A DNA stretch of 64,000 nt from G963720515 sp963720515. GTDB taxonomy: Bacteria > Actinomycetota > Thermoleophilia > Gaiellales > Gaiellaceae. The first letter of the stretch is position 1, and every line of letters starts with the position of its first letter. The stretch lies in NCBI GenBank assembly GCA_963720515.1, contig OY970397.1, positions 868,001-932,000 on the forward strand, read 5' to 3'. The notes under the pieces are model-generated. The model saw nothing but the letters and a program-made list of their open reading frames with translations, was not told the origin of the DNA and searched no databases. Below are positions 8,876 to 17,928 of the stretch, piece after piece. A program made the translations under genes and the position numbers.

Positions 8876-10572
8876 GGGATCTCGGCGCGGATTCTGACTC
8901 CGCCGTCGGAGACATGCTCGACCCCGAGTCGACCGTCCAGCGCGCCGACGCGGTCCTCCAGGTCGAGGAGCCCCTCCGGCTCGGCCTCCGCCTCGACGTC
9001 GACGACGAGCGCGCCGTCGCGCCTCATCACGGCCACGGAGACGGGGCCGGCCTTCGCGGCCTCGGCGACGACCAGGTACGCAGCGGTCTCGACTGCCGCG
9101 GGGAACCGCTCCTGCGGCAGGGCGATGAGGCGCAGCGGCGCGTCCTCGGCGAGGGCCTCGATCGCCGCGGCGAGCCCTTCGTCGCTCAGGACGGCGGGGT
9201 GGATCCCGTGCGCGAGCTCCCGCAGCTCGGTCACCGCCTCGTGGAGCTGCGTCCCGGCTTCGTCGAGGCGCGCAAGCTGCTCCTCGTCCTCCGGTCCGAG
9301 CCGGCTCCGCACGAGACGCAGTGCGAGCGAGAGCCCGACGAGGCTCTGCTGGGCACCGTCGTGGAGATCGCGCTCGAGCCGTCGGCGCTCGGCGTCGCCC
9401 GCCTCGATGATGCGGGCCCGCGACGAGCGCAGGTCCTCGAGCTGAGCGCGCGCTTCGGCCTGGAGGCGCTCGTTCTCGAGCGCGAGGCGAGCGGCCGACG
9501 TCACCTCCTCGACGAGCTCCGGATTGTCGAGGAGGTCGGCCCGGTGCACGAGGAGCGCGACCGGCCGGCCTTCGCGTACGAGCGGTGTGACCGCACGACC
9601 GTCGAGAGGAGCGGGGTCGACCGGCCGCCCTCTTGCGTCCGCGTAGCGACCCTCGCCGACCGGGTAGGCGAGCCTGAGATCGGGGTCGGCCAGCGCGTCG
9701 GCGAGCCCGTCCCGCAGACCGCCAGACGCCGACTCGCCCAACTCGACGACCAACCGCGCGAGGGACGACCGCGTCCGCCGGGCCCGGAGCAGACTCCAGG
9801 CGACGGCAGCCGCCAGCGCCGCGAGGGCAGCGGCCTGACCGAGCCACAGCCGGCGGTCGAGCTCGCCGCTCCCCACGAACCCGCGGTCGAGGCTCGTGGC
9901 GAACGAGCCCGCCACGAGGCCGAGGTAGGCGCAGCCGGCGAGGACGACCGGCGCGACGACTCGCCGTCTCGTCCCGCTCGAGCGCGCCACTCTCCAGGCG
10001 GCCACTGCGATCAGCAGGAGGGACCAGGCAAGGCCAAGACGGACGCCGAGGGCATTGAGGTCGTCCACACGCCCAGGGTCGTCGGAGACGAGCAGGAGAT
10101 TCTCCGGGCAACGGATGCAGCCGAACGTCGCCGGGTCGTAGAAGAGCGCCGGCAGGAGACCCAGCACGAGCACGGCACCGGCGAGGGCAACGGCGACGGC
10201 GACGCGCTCCACCCAGAAGCCGAGCCGGCCGCCCGGGTAGGCGAGCATCGCCCACGCCGCAAGCGGCGGACACGCCGCGAAGAGGATTAGGCCGATCGTG
10301 AAGACTGCGGCCGCGCCGACGCCGGGGTTGTCCCACTCGGCAAGGAACCAGGCGCCCCCGGCGGCGACCAGGAGCGGGCCGACCGTGTTCGCCGAGCGCC
10401 TCCCCCAGAAGACGAGGCCGCAGAAGAGCAGCGCCCAGCCGGCACCCAGCAGCGCCACTGCGCCCCAGAGCGACGAGCCAGCGAAGGAGAACGCCGGCTC
10501 GTCGCGGGCGAAGGCCAGCGAGACGGCGCCGAGCGCGAGCCCGGCCGGCCAGAGCACGAGCCGAAGCACCAT
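8866..10572 (-). CDS. sensor histidine kinase HK1, His intact but ATP-binding domain degenerate
   Basis: This protein of about 568 residues has several N-terminal membrane segments, a middle sensory region, a coiled coil, and a HisKA_3 dimerisation domain with ERRRLERDLHDGAQQ (phospho-acceptor His404). The C-terminal HATPase region keeps length and position but not its boxes: the N-box reads AYLVVAEAAKAGPV, with no Asn-x-x-Lys-His, and the DxGxG box reads VEAEAEPEG. It probably cannot bind ATP itself. The start is set at ATG 10572, where hydrophobic sequence begins; no Shine-Dalgarno is seen there. It is a paralogue of HK2, with the opposite defect. Confidence 0.88.
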   Translation of the reverse strand: MVLRLVLWPAGLALGAVSLAFARDEPAFSFAGSSLWGAVALLGAGWALLFCGLVFWGRRSANTVGPLLVAAGGAWFLAEWDNPGVGAAAVFTIGLILFAACPPLAAWAMLAYPGGRLGFWVERVAVAVALAGAVLVLGLLPALFYDPATFGCIRCPENLLLVSDDPGRVDDLNALGVRLGLAWSLLLIAVAAWRVARSSGTRRRVVAPVVLAGCAYLGLVAGSFATSLDRGFVGSGELDRRLWLGQAAALAALAAAVAWSLLRARRTRSSLARLVVELGESASGGLRDGLADALADPDLRLAYPVGEGRYADARGRPVDPAPLDGRAVTPLVREGRPVALLVHRADLLDNPELVEEVTSAARLALENERLQAEARAQLEDLRSSRARIIEAGDAERRRLERDLHDGAQQSLVGLSLALRLVRSRLGPEDEEQLARLDEAGTQLHEAVTELRELAHGIHPAVLSDEGLAAAIEALAEDAPLRLIALPQERFPAAVETAAYLVVAEAAKAGPVSVAVMRRDGALVVDVEAEAEPEGLLDLEDRVGALDGRLGVEHVSDGGVRIRAEIPCG

Positions 10573-10590
10573 TGTGCGAATCGTCGCACA
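10573..10590. promoter_or_regulatory. 18-bp palindrome abutting the HK1 start (possible operator)
   Basis: A perfect inverted repeat, TGTGCGA-N4-TCGCACA, lies immediately before the HK1 ATG in the 163-base divergent region shared with the DctP gene. Its symmetry suits a dimeric NarL/LuxR-type regulator such as RR1. It could also fold as a hairpin at the start codon. Confidence 0.45.
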
Positions 10591-10735
10591 GCGCCCATCG
10601 AGCCCCCAGTCTGGCCCTTGTGCAAGGCGAGGGTTGGCCCCATGCTTGGCGGCCACGAGTCGAGGGAGCGCCCTGATGTGCACGGAGCAGTGCGGCCGTA
10701 GCGTCGACAGCACCTACAAACGGAGGTGCAGGACG

Positions 10736-12532
10736 ATGCAGACCAGACGAATCATCCGGTGGACGTCCGCCGCGGTGCTCTCGACTGCGGCGATCTCCCT
10801 GGCCGCGTGCGGCGGCTCGGAGAGCGACAAGGCCGGCGGCGCGGAGAAGACCCAGCCGCGTGTGCTGACGATGGCCGTCCAAAGCGGCGTGCCCGACCAG
10901 ATGTCCGCGTTCGCGAAGGAGGTGAGCCGACTCTCCGACGGAACGCTCGAGATCAAGTTCAGCGAGAACTGGCGACTGGGGGAGCCGACAAGCGAGGCCG
11001 GGACGCTCGAGGACGTGAAGGCCGACAAGGTCGACATGGCATGGGTCGGCGCCCGAGCGTTCGACACCGTCGGCGTCACGAGCTTCCAGGCGCTCCTGGC
11101 TCCGCTGCTGGTCGACAGCTACGACCTCGAGGCCAGGGTCTTCGAGGAGGGAATCCCCGGCAAGATGCTGGAGGCGGTCGACGAGCCGGATCTCGTCGGG
11201 ATCGGCGTGCTCCCGGGCCCGATGCGGAAGGTGCTCGGCGTTTCGCGGCCGTTCGCCAGTCCCGCGGACTTCGCCGGGCGCGTCGTCGGCATCCAGGACT
11301 CCGCGGTCGCGAAGCAGACGTTCGACGCGCTCGGGGCAACTCCGAAGCCCGTGCCCGCCCAGGCACAGCTCGACGGTCTCGACGCGTACGAGCAGCAGCT
11401 TTCGTCGATCGCCGGAAACTCCTACGACGCGACGGCGAAGTACGTGACCTCGAATGTGAATCTGTGGCCCCGGCCACTGGTCATCGTCATGGGCAACGAC
11501 GCCTACGACTCGCTGACGGACGAGCAGCAGTCCGCCCTTCGCGACGCCGCAGAGTCGGCGATCCCGAAGGCCCTTCAGGCGTCGCGTGCAGAAGACGAGG
11601 AGGCAGTTGCGATTCTCTGCGCGCGCGGCATGACGTTCGGCACCGCATCGGACGCAGACGTCGCGGAGCTACGAACTGCCTTCGAGCCCGTGTACGCGGA
11701 TCTGGGGAGCAATCCCGAGACCAAGTCGTACCTGGACGCGATCACGAGCCTCAAGCAGGAGATCGCGGCCTCGGCCGAAGCGCCCGCCTGCGCCGCATCC
11801 GACTCCGGAGGGTCTGCGTCCGCAGGGATTCCGGAGGGCACGTACGAGACGACGATCACGCGCGACGACTACGCCGCCTCCGGGGTGGAAGGCGAAAGCG
11901 CGGGGGTGTTCACGCTGGAGTTCGCGGATGGCACGGTGATCCTCCGCCTGCCCAGCGGAGAGGTCGGGTTCCAGGCGCCCTACACCCTCTTCCGCGACAA
12001 GTTCGAAGCCGTCGGCGAGCCTGACACCCTCACCGCACGGTGGGTGGTCGATGGGAAGAGGCTCGAGTTCAAGGACTTCGGGGCTTGCACGGGCTCCCCG
12101 TGCGTCCCTCTCGAGGAGCTCAACTACCACGTTCTCTGGGCGTCGCATCCCTGGGTGCGTGCCGAGTCGAAGCCGAGCTCCATCGACGGCGTCTACCGGA
12201 TGAGCCTCACTCGCAAGGAGCTTGCTCGTTCGCCGCTGCTCTACGAGTCCGGTGAGGTCAACGACGAGAACTGGGGCGACCTCACGCTGACCTTCGACGC
12301 CGGTCGCGTGACCTTCGAGCAGGAGAACGATGTCACGAGCACCTCGACCTCGGGCACGTACGAGCTCGACGGCGACACGGTCGTTCTCGACTTCACCGAG
12401 GGCGTGAACGCAGGCGAGACGTTCACCGCCCACTGGAGCCTCTTCCGGGACAAGCTCGAGTTCACGCGTGACGAGACGCTCGGAAGCATCCCGACGCCGT
12501 ACGTGATCGAGCCCTGGGATCGAGTCGAGTAG
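10736..12532 (+). CDS. TRAP-type (DctP family) substrate-binding lipoprotein with duplicated C-terminal domain
   Basis: This is a 598-residue protein with start ATG and GGAGG upstream. Lipoprotein signal MQTRRIIRWTSAA ends at SLAAC. Residues about 45-345 are a DctP fold (DVKADKVDMAWVGARAF, DEQQSALRDAAESA). The usual carboxylate-binding Arg of the KIRVQ strand is Gly here (RVVGIQDS). Residues 365-480 and 483-598 are two related domains, each opening GTY/GVY and containing TLFRDKFE or SLFRDKLEF. DctP proteins are normally about 330 residues, so the tail is an addition. No DctQ or DctM gene is nearby; the neighbours are two sensor kinases. Confidence 0.82.
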   Translation: MQTRRIIRWTSAAVLSTAAISLAACGGSESDKAGGAEKTQPRVLTMAVQSGVPDQMSAFAKEVSRLSDGTLEIKFSENWRLGEPTSEAGTLEDVKADKVDMAWVGARAFDTVGVTSFQALLAPLLVDSYDLEARVFEEGIPGKMLEAVDEPDLVGIGVLPGPMRKVLGVSRPFASPADFAGRVVGIQDSAVAKQTFDALGATPKPVPAQAQLDGLDAYEQQLSSIAGNSYDATAKYVTSNVNLWPRPLVIVMGNDAYDSLTDEQQSALRDAAESAIPKALQASRAEDEEAVAILCARGMTFGTASDADVAELRTAFEPVYADLGSNPETKSYLDAITSLKQEIAASAEAPACAASDSGGSASAGIPEGTYETTITRDDYAASGVEGESAGVFTLEFADGTVILRLPSGEVGFQAPYTLFRDKFEAVGEPDTLTARWVVDGKRLEFKDFGACTGSPCVPLEELNYHVLWASHPWVRAESKPSSIDGVYRMSLTRKELARSPLLYESGEVNDENWGDLTLTFDAGRVTFEQENDVTSTSTSGTYELDGDTVVLDFTEGVNAGETFTAHWSLFRDKLEFTRDETLGSIPTPYVIEPWDRVE

Positions 12533-12535
12533 CCC

Positions 12536-14107
12536 TCACACCGGGATCTCGGCGCGGAGCCTAGTGCCCTGGCGCGGCAGGCTCTCCACGGAGAGCCTGC
12601 CGCCCAGGGCCTCGATCCGGTCTGCGAGCCCGCGCAGGCCGGTGCCCTTGGCCGGATCCGCCCCGCCGGCGCCGTCGTCGGCGATCTCCACCAGCAACCG
12701 GCCCGGAGACTGGGTGACCGAGACGGCCATCCCGGTCGCCTGTGCGTGTTTCGCGCCGTTCGTCAGCGCCTCCGAGCAGAGGAAGTAGACGGCGGCTTCG
12801 ATGGCCTGATCGAGCCGGCCCACCGAGATCTCGAGCTCGACGGGCAGCCCGGCACGGAGGGCGAGATCCGGAAGCGCTGCGCTCAGCCCGCCGTCGGTCA
12901 GCGCCGCAGGATGGATGCCCTGGGCGAAATCGTGGAGCTCCGCGCGGGCCTTCCGGAGTTCGTCTTCGGTCTCCGCGAGCGTCGTGGCGGCGGGGCCTCC
13001 GACCGCCGCCCGCGTCTCGTCGAGGATGGCGGCGACGGCGGCGAGGCGCTGCTCGGCTCCGGCGCGGAGCTCTCGCTCGAGTCGGCGCCTCTGGGCGTCG
13101 GCGGCCTCGACGATCCGGCGGCGGGAGGCGGCAAGCTCCAGCACCCGCGCCCGTACCTCGGCCTGCAAGCGGGCGTTCGCGACCGCCATCCGCGCGGCGG
13201 AGGCGACGGCGTCGACGAGGGCCGCGTCCTCGAGCACCGCCTCGTCGTGCACGAGGACGGCGATCGGCTCTCCGTCGTGCGCGATCGGCGTCACCGCCCT
13301 CCCCGCGCCCGGATCGGGAAGCTCGACCGGTCTGCCCGCATCGTCGACATAGTGCGCCTCTTCCGGCAGCCAGTAGCCCAGGACGAGCGAGCGGTCGCCG
13401 AGCGCGCGCCCGAGCTCGTCACGCAGCGTCCGCGTGTCGGCCCGCTTGCCGAGGTCGACGACGAGGTCGGCGACGACCGCCTCGGCCCAGCGGCCGCGGA
13501 GCAGGTCGACGAGAAGGACGACAGCGAGGGACGCGATCACGATGTCGTAGGCCCAGAGCGACTCTCGGTCCAGACCCCAGCCCGCCAGCCGCTCGACGGC
13601 CCCGAATGCCAGCACGCCGGCGAACGCGAGCGCGGCCGCGAGGCCAGGGGCACCGGCCCGCCGTGCGGTGCCCGAGGTGCGAAGGTAGCCGTCGAGGGCC
13701 GCAGCGGCGACGAACGCGGCGAGGACGAGCGTGACGACGTCGTTTCGCGCGATCGGCTCGACGATTGCGTCGACGTAGGCGGCGGCGACCGTCGCCTGCG
13801 CGAGCCGCCGGCGAAGACGCCCGGTCGGATACGAGATGTGAAGGTGGACGAGCGGGCCGCGGTGGAGGTAGAGCAGCTGCGGCCAGAGGTTGCCCGCGAA
13901 CCAGGTGTAGCCCGAGAGCGTCATCAGCGGCCCGACCCGGCTCTCGCCGCGCCGTTCCCAGGCGACGAACCCGCACGTCACGAGGACGAGGCCGACGACG
14001 CCGTCGGCCACGACAAGGGGGAGGTCGCCGGGCTCGTATGAGACCCACTCCGCCGCGACCGCCAGGACGACGGCGCCCAGGAGCAGCGCGATCCGCAGGA
14101 GCCGCAC
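12536..14107 (-). CDS. sensor histidine kinase HK2, ATP-binding domain intact but phospho-acceptor His lost
   Basis: This protein of about 523 residues has the same layout as HK1: membrane segments, sensory region, coiled coil, HisKA_3, HATPase. The ATPase boxes are good: CSEALTNGAKHAQAT (N-box), EIADDGAGG and GTGLRGLADRIEALGG. The dimerisation helix reads QRRRLERELRAGAEQRL, with Arg348 where the phospho-acceptor His should be and Ala in place of Asp after it. The start is assigned to GTG 14107, six bases after the RR2 stop. The 3' end converges on the DctP gene with only three bases between stops. Confidence 0.88.
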   Translation of the reverse strand: MRLLRIALLLGAVVLAVAAEWVSYEPGDLPLVVADGVVGLVLVTCGFVAWERRGESRVGPLMTLSGYTWFAGNLWPQLLYLHRGPLVHLHISYPTGRLRRRLAQATVAAAYVDAIVEPIARNDVVTLVLAAFVAAAALDGYLRTSGTARRAGAPGLAAALAFAGVLAFGAVERLAGWGLDRESLWAYDIVIASLAVVLLVDLLRGRWAEAVVADLVVDLGKRADTRTLRDELGRALGDRSLVLGYWLPEEAHYVDDAGRPVELPDPGAGRAVTPIAHDGEPIAVLVHDEAVLEDAALVDAVASAARMAVANARLQAEVRARVLELAASRRRIVEAADAQRRRLERELRAGAEQRLAAVAAILDETRAAVGGPAATTLAETEDELRKARAELHDFAQGIHPAALTDGGLSAALPDLALRAGLPVELEISVGRLDQAIEAAVYFLCSEALTNGAKHAQATGMAVSVTQSPGRLLVEIADDGAGGADPAKGTGLRGLADRIEALGGRLSVESLPRQGTRLRAEIPV

Positions 14108-14112
14108 CGGTG

Positions 14113-14469
14113 CTAGCCGCCCGCGAGCTGCGCGAGCGTAGGACCGGAGAGCTCGCTCTTCGGGATGAACCCGCGGGCCCGGCTTCGCTCGAGTCTCCGA
14201 CGGTACGACGAGACGTCGCGGCTCGACGTCAGGATGACCGCCGGGCCGCGGCCGTCCTCGAGCAGCGCCTCGCAGACCGCAAAGCCGTCCATGTCGGGGA
14301 GGGCCACGTCCAGAAGCACAAGCTCCGGTTCGAGCGTCCGCGTCAGGGCGAGCGCCGACGCCCCGTCCGTTGCCTCTCCGACGACGGCGAACCCCTCGGA
14401 CTCGAGAAGCGCACGGGCGAAGGACCGGAAGCCGGCGTGGTCGTCGACGATGAGGACGGTCGCCGCCAC
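14113..14469 (-). CDS. single-domain response regulator (RR2)
   Basis: This stand-alone receiver is about 118 residues long from GTG 14469 (a longer version could start at ATG 14505). It shows acidic pair VLIVDDH, phospho-acceptor Asp54 in LVLLDVALPDMDG, Thr/Ser in VILTSSRD and Lys in FIPKSEL, so the fold is complete. There is no output domain, as in CheY or phosphorelay intermediates. It is immediately upstream of HK2 in the same operon, and could carry phosphate between HK1/HK2 and RR1. Confidence 0.85.
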   Translation of the reverse strand: MAATVLIVDDHAGFRSFARALLESEGFAVVGEATDGASALALTRTLEPELVLLDVALPDMDGFAVCEALLEDGRGPAVILTSSRDVSSYRRRLERSRARGFIPKSELSGPTLAQLAGG

Positions 14470-14569
14470 GCATGAAAGCGTCGCACGTCGAGTGTCGGCC
14501 CGCATCAGGGGCAGCCCTGTGGCGCTCCTTGCGAGTCCCGGGTGCAAGCGCCCATGGAACGCTTCGCCT

Positions 14570-15023
14570 TCAGCTAGGGCCGATGCGCGCCAGCACGCGG
14601 TCACTGAGCACGACGTCGTGCGGGAGCCGGCTCAGCTCGGCGCCCTGAACCTCGACGCCGTGTCGAGCGAGGGTGCTCGCCAGCATGTTCCAGTGCCCGG
14701 CCTCCATCTCGGCCTGCGTCTCGCTCGGGAGCGGCTCGTCCGGCCCGACCACGGAGCGGGCCTCACGCTCGAGCTGCTCCACCGTCTCGTGCTCCCAGGC
14801 GCTGAGGCTCTCCGCCTCTCGCCGCTCCTCCTCGGAAGGCTCGTGATCCCAGCTCAGCGTTGACGGTCCCACCCCAGCCCCGGTCGTCGAGCAACAGGAC
14901 GCGACGCCCGTCCGTGAGCACGGCTTCGTGAAGCGCCGTCAGCCAGTTCGAGCGCGCGTCAGGACCAGGGTCGTTCGCGGGGTCGAGGTCCACGAAGGTC
15001 ACCAGGCGTTCGACGGAAGCCAT
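14570..15023 (-). CDS. hypothetical protein, frameshifted
   Basis: The N-terminal part (MASVERLVTFVDLDPANDPG to VLLLDDRGWGG) and the C-terminal part (TLSWDHEPSEEERREAE to DRVLARIGPS) are in different frames, joined at a G-rich run near 14860-14866; deleting one G restores a continuous protein of about 150 residues. The C-terminal half is acidic and helical. I do not recognise the family. It is divergent from the next hypothetical gene. Confidence 0.55.
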
Positions 15024-15063
15024 GCGCTGATTCTCTCATTCACTTCGCTATCACTACACGGCG

Positions 15064-15938
15064 ATGAGCGAGTCCCCAGGCGCTGCCCTCGCTTCGGCCG
15101 AGGCGCAGGTCGCGGCCGTGCGCGACGATCCCGCGGCGCGTCTTGCATTGGTCGTACAGGACCTACCACGGGCCGACCGGCCGCGCCCCGCGCCACCTGC
15201 CGTTCCGACGCGCGGCCTTGTCGTTCATGCGCTGGCAGGGGCATCGCGGTGTGCTCGATCCGCTCGACGCCTCGCCGCCGGGCAGCGTCTGGTGGCGGGC
15301 GGTCAACGAGCGACTGCTGCGGGACGGATGCGAATCCGTCGCACTCGTCGGCGGCCTGGCCGGAGAGGCGTCATCGCAGCCCGTGCGGCGGTGGCTGGAG
15401 TTCATCGCGAGGCCGACGGGGCGGAACTGGTACCGAGCGCATAACGCGAGCATCGTGGATGCCTATTTCGAGCACCGCGACCTCGCCGAAGCAGAGAGCC
15501 CGCCGGAGCGCTTCTTCATGAACGTCGCGCTGGTCCGCGTGCTCTACGCGCACGCACTCGTCGGGGCGCCGCGCCTTGCGCTGGGACGCGTTCGCTCCGC
15601 TTGGCCGCGTGCTCGGCGACCCCCGGCTCGGGATGGCCGGCGTCTTTCTCTCACTCCGCCGCGTGCTCCCGAACCGCTATCCACTCGCGCTCGACGTGGA
15701 TCGCTACGTCGCCGACGAACAGCGTCTCGGCCGGCTGCTCGACTACGCGGTGATCGTCCCGCGGTTGCAACGCTTGTACGAGTGGTCCGCCGAGGAGCTC
15801 GACGAGCCACGCCTGCTCGAGCTGGTTCGCGACGGCAGCCCAATCTACGCCTGGCCCTTCGACAAGCGACACGTGTGGCGCTCCCCGCACATGCCGCCGG
15901 TCGGGCGGGTTCTCGAACGCGCCACCAGGGCCCGGTAA
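15064..15938 (+). CDS. hypothetical protein with two frameshifts
   Basis: Three consecutive frames make one protein-like sequence: MSESPGAALASAEAQVAAVR; then HWSYRTYHGPTGRAPRHLPF to VLYAHALVGAPR; then RWDAFAPLGRVLGDPRLGM to VGRVLERATRAR. Shifts fall near 15143 and 15573. The joined product would be about 291 residues, rich in Arg and aromatics, with no membrane segment or signal peptide. I do not recognise the family. The codon pattern on both sides of each shift is coding-like, so it was one gene. Confidence 0.55.
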
Positions 15939-15972
15939 ACCAGGCGCGCGTTCCGCTCGTCGAGCGATCGAC

Positions 15973-16737
15973 CTATGAGCTCCTTGCGCGTGTCGCGTCG
16001 GGGCTGGCGGCGGCGGTCGACATCCAGTCCGGCTCCCAGAGACGGAAGCCGCCGAGGAATGCGTGCTGGTTGTTGCCGCGGCGGCTGTTCGGAGGCAGCT
16101 CGTCGAGCTCGACCACGTCCCCGCCGCCGATCATGACGTAGTCCGGCTCCATCGCGGCCGCGAGGCGCTCGACGACCTCGAACACCGTTTCACGCCATTT
16201 CTTCTTCCCGTGCCGCGCGAGCGCCTGGGCACCGACGTAGTCCTCGAAGGTCTTCTTGCGGAAGGGCAGGTGGGCCAGTTCGAGCGGCTCGACGATCCCG
16301 TCGACGATGAGCGCGGAGCCGAGCCCGGTGCCGAGGCCGAGGAAGAGCATCCGTCCCCCCTCGTAGCTGCCGACGGCCTGCATCACCGCGTCGTTGACGA
16401 CCTTCGTCGGCACGCCGAACGCGGCGTCGTAGTCGAACCCGACCCATCCGTCGCCGAGGTTCACGGGCTCGGAGATCGGCTTCCCACCGCGCACCGGCGT
16501 CGGAATCCCGACGCTGACCCGATCGAACGACCAGCCGTCCGCGACCCGGAGCACGCCCTCGGCCATCGCCTGCGGCGTCATGTCCGGCCCCGACTTGAAC
16601 CGCCGGCGCTCCTTCTCACCCGCGAGCAGAGCCTTCACATGCGAGCCGCCGACGTCGACGGCCAGCACGGACGGCGTCTTCGTGTCCTGCGGCACGGGCC
16701 GATTGAACCACTTGGGCGGGACCGACGTCTCCCGCAT
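15973..16737 (-). CDS. ROK family sugar kinase (polyphosphate glucokinase-like)
   Basis: This is a 254-residue protein. The phosphate-binding loop DVGGSHVKALLAG, the adenosine/phosphate motif LFLGLGTGLGSALIVDG and DYVMIGGGDVVEL mark the actin-like ATPase fold of ROK proteins. The length and the ELAHLPF segment match polyphosphate/ATP glucokinases of actinobacteria better than ROK repressors, since no HTH is present. The Asp base probably lies in VVNDAVMQA. The product would feed glucose into glucose-6-phosphate; sugar specificity is inferred. Confidence 0.78.
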   Translation of the reverse strand: MRETSVPPKWFNRPVPQDTKTPSVLAVDVGGSHVKALLAGEKERRRFKSGPDMTPQAMAEGVLRVADGWSFDRVSVGIPTPVRGGKPISEPVNLGDGWVGFDYDAAFGVPTKVVNDAVMQAVGSYEGGRMLFLGLGTGLGSALIVDGIVEPLELAHLPFRKKTFEDYVGAQALARHGKKKWRETVFEVVERLAAAMEPDYVMIGGGDVVELDELPPNSRRGNNQHAFLGGFRLWEPDWMSTAAASPDATRARSS

Positions 16738-16778
16738 CGGTTCGAGCGTGCGGCGGTACTACGACCTTCCGGTGTCGC

Positions 16779-17810
16779 TCAGCCCGTGATCTCGCTCGGA
16801 AGGCCGAAGGCCGGGAAGATCTCGGGCGTGACGAAGGCGGTGATCTCCTTGATGAGCTCCCCGTCGAACGTGAGCACGTCGATCGCCGCGGCGACGAAGC
16901 GGCCTGTGTCGGCATCCAGGACGTAGCTGGCCACCGCGGCCTGCCCGCTGGCGCGAGTCGGGACCTGCCGCGCCTCGGGGCACGTCGCCTCCTGCGTGAA
17001 CCGCGCGATCGTGTCGCGGCCGTGCCACCAGCTCGCCCACGGCGGCATCGAGAAGACCGCGTCCTCGGCGAGCACGGCGGCGACTGCGTCTGCGTCACGG
17101 CTCCCCCAGGCGTCGATGTACGTCTCGACGAGCTGCCGAACTCGCGCGTCGCCGAGCGAGCGAAGCGTCGTCTGCTGGTTGCGCTCGGGGAGCCGCTCGC
17201 CGACAGATGCGCGTGCGCGCTGCAAGGCGCTGTTCACCGACGCGACCGAGGTGTCGAGCGACGCTGCCGTTTCCCTCGCGGAGTACCCGAGCACGTCTCG
17301 CAGGATCAGCACGGCGCGCTGGGTCCCCGGGAGGTGTTGAACGGCCGCGATGAACGCGAGCTCGACGGCCTCGCGTTGCTCGTAGCGGGCCTCGGGCCCG
17401 GCGTGCTCGTCCGCGATCTCCATCGACTCGTCCGGATACGGCTCGATCCACACGGACTCCACGAGCGGCCGGCCGACGTCACCGAGGGGGAAGCCGGCCG
17501 ATGGGCCGTGGTCGACCGGAAGCACGCGTTTCGGGCGTCGTGCGATCGCGTCCAGGCAGGCGTTGGTCGCGATCCGATAGAGCCACGTGCGAAGCGAGCT
17601 GCGACCGCCGAACTCCGCGAGGCCGCGCCACGCGCGGAGGAAGGTCTCCTGGAGCGCGTCCTCGGCGTCGTGGATCGAGCCCAGCATGCGATAGCAGTGG
17701 GCGTGGAGCTCGGCGCGATGGCGCTCGACGATGCGGCCGAACTCGGCCTCGTCGCCCGCTCGCGCAGGGCCGAGCAGCTCCTGCTCGCGCCTCAACTCCG
17801 TGGACGCCAA
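16779..17810 (-). CDS. ECF sigma-70 factor with C-terminal SnoaL-like domain (SigG-like)
   Basis: Residues about 10-90 form sigma region 2 (CYRMLGSIHDAEDALQETFL) and residues about 150-205 sigma region 4 (AVLILRDVLGYSARETAASL). The last about 120 residues (VRQLVETYIDAWGSRDADAV) are a SnoaL/NTF2-like domain that in such sigma factors tunes activity instead of an anti-sigma protein. AGGAGG directly abuts an ATG at 17816 but sits six bases before the in-frame TTG at 17810, so TTG is the better start. No anti-sigma gene is adjacent. Confidence 0.88.
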   Translation of the reverse strand: MASTELRREQELLGPARAGDEAEFGRIVERHRAELHAHCYRMLGSIHDAEDALQETFLRAWRGLAEFGGRSSLRTWLYRIATNACLDAIARRPKRVLPVDHGPSAGFPLGDVGRPLVESVWIEPYPDESMEIADEHAGPEARYEQREAVELAFIAAVQHLPGTQRAVLILRDVLGYSARETAASLDTSVASVNSALQRARASVGERLPERNQQTTLRSLGDARVRQLVETYIDAWGSRDADAVAAVLAEDAVFSMPPWASWWHGRDTIARFTQEATCPEARQVPTRASGQAAVASYVLDADTGRFVAAAIDVLTFDGELIKEITAFVTPEIFPAFGLPSEITG

Positions 17811-17928
17811 CGTCATCCTCCTAGGGTAGACGGCCGACGCGGCCGAAACTCATCGCCAACCTACAGCCACCCTTCTCCTCCGCGAGCGTCACCGGTTCCG
17901 CATGACGACCGTCACACGGAGCGGCGGG

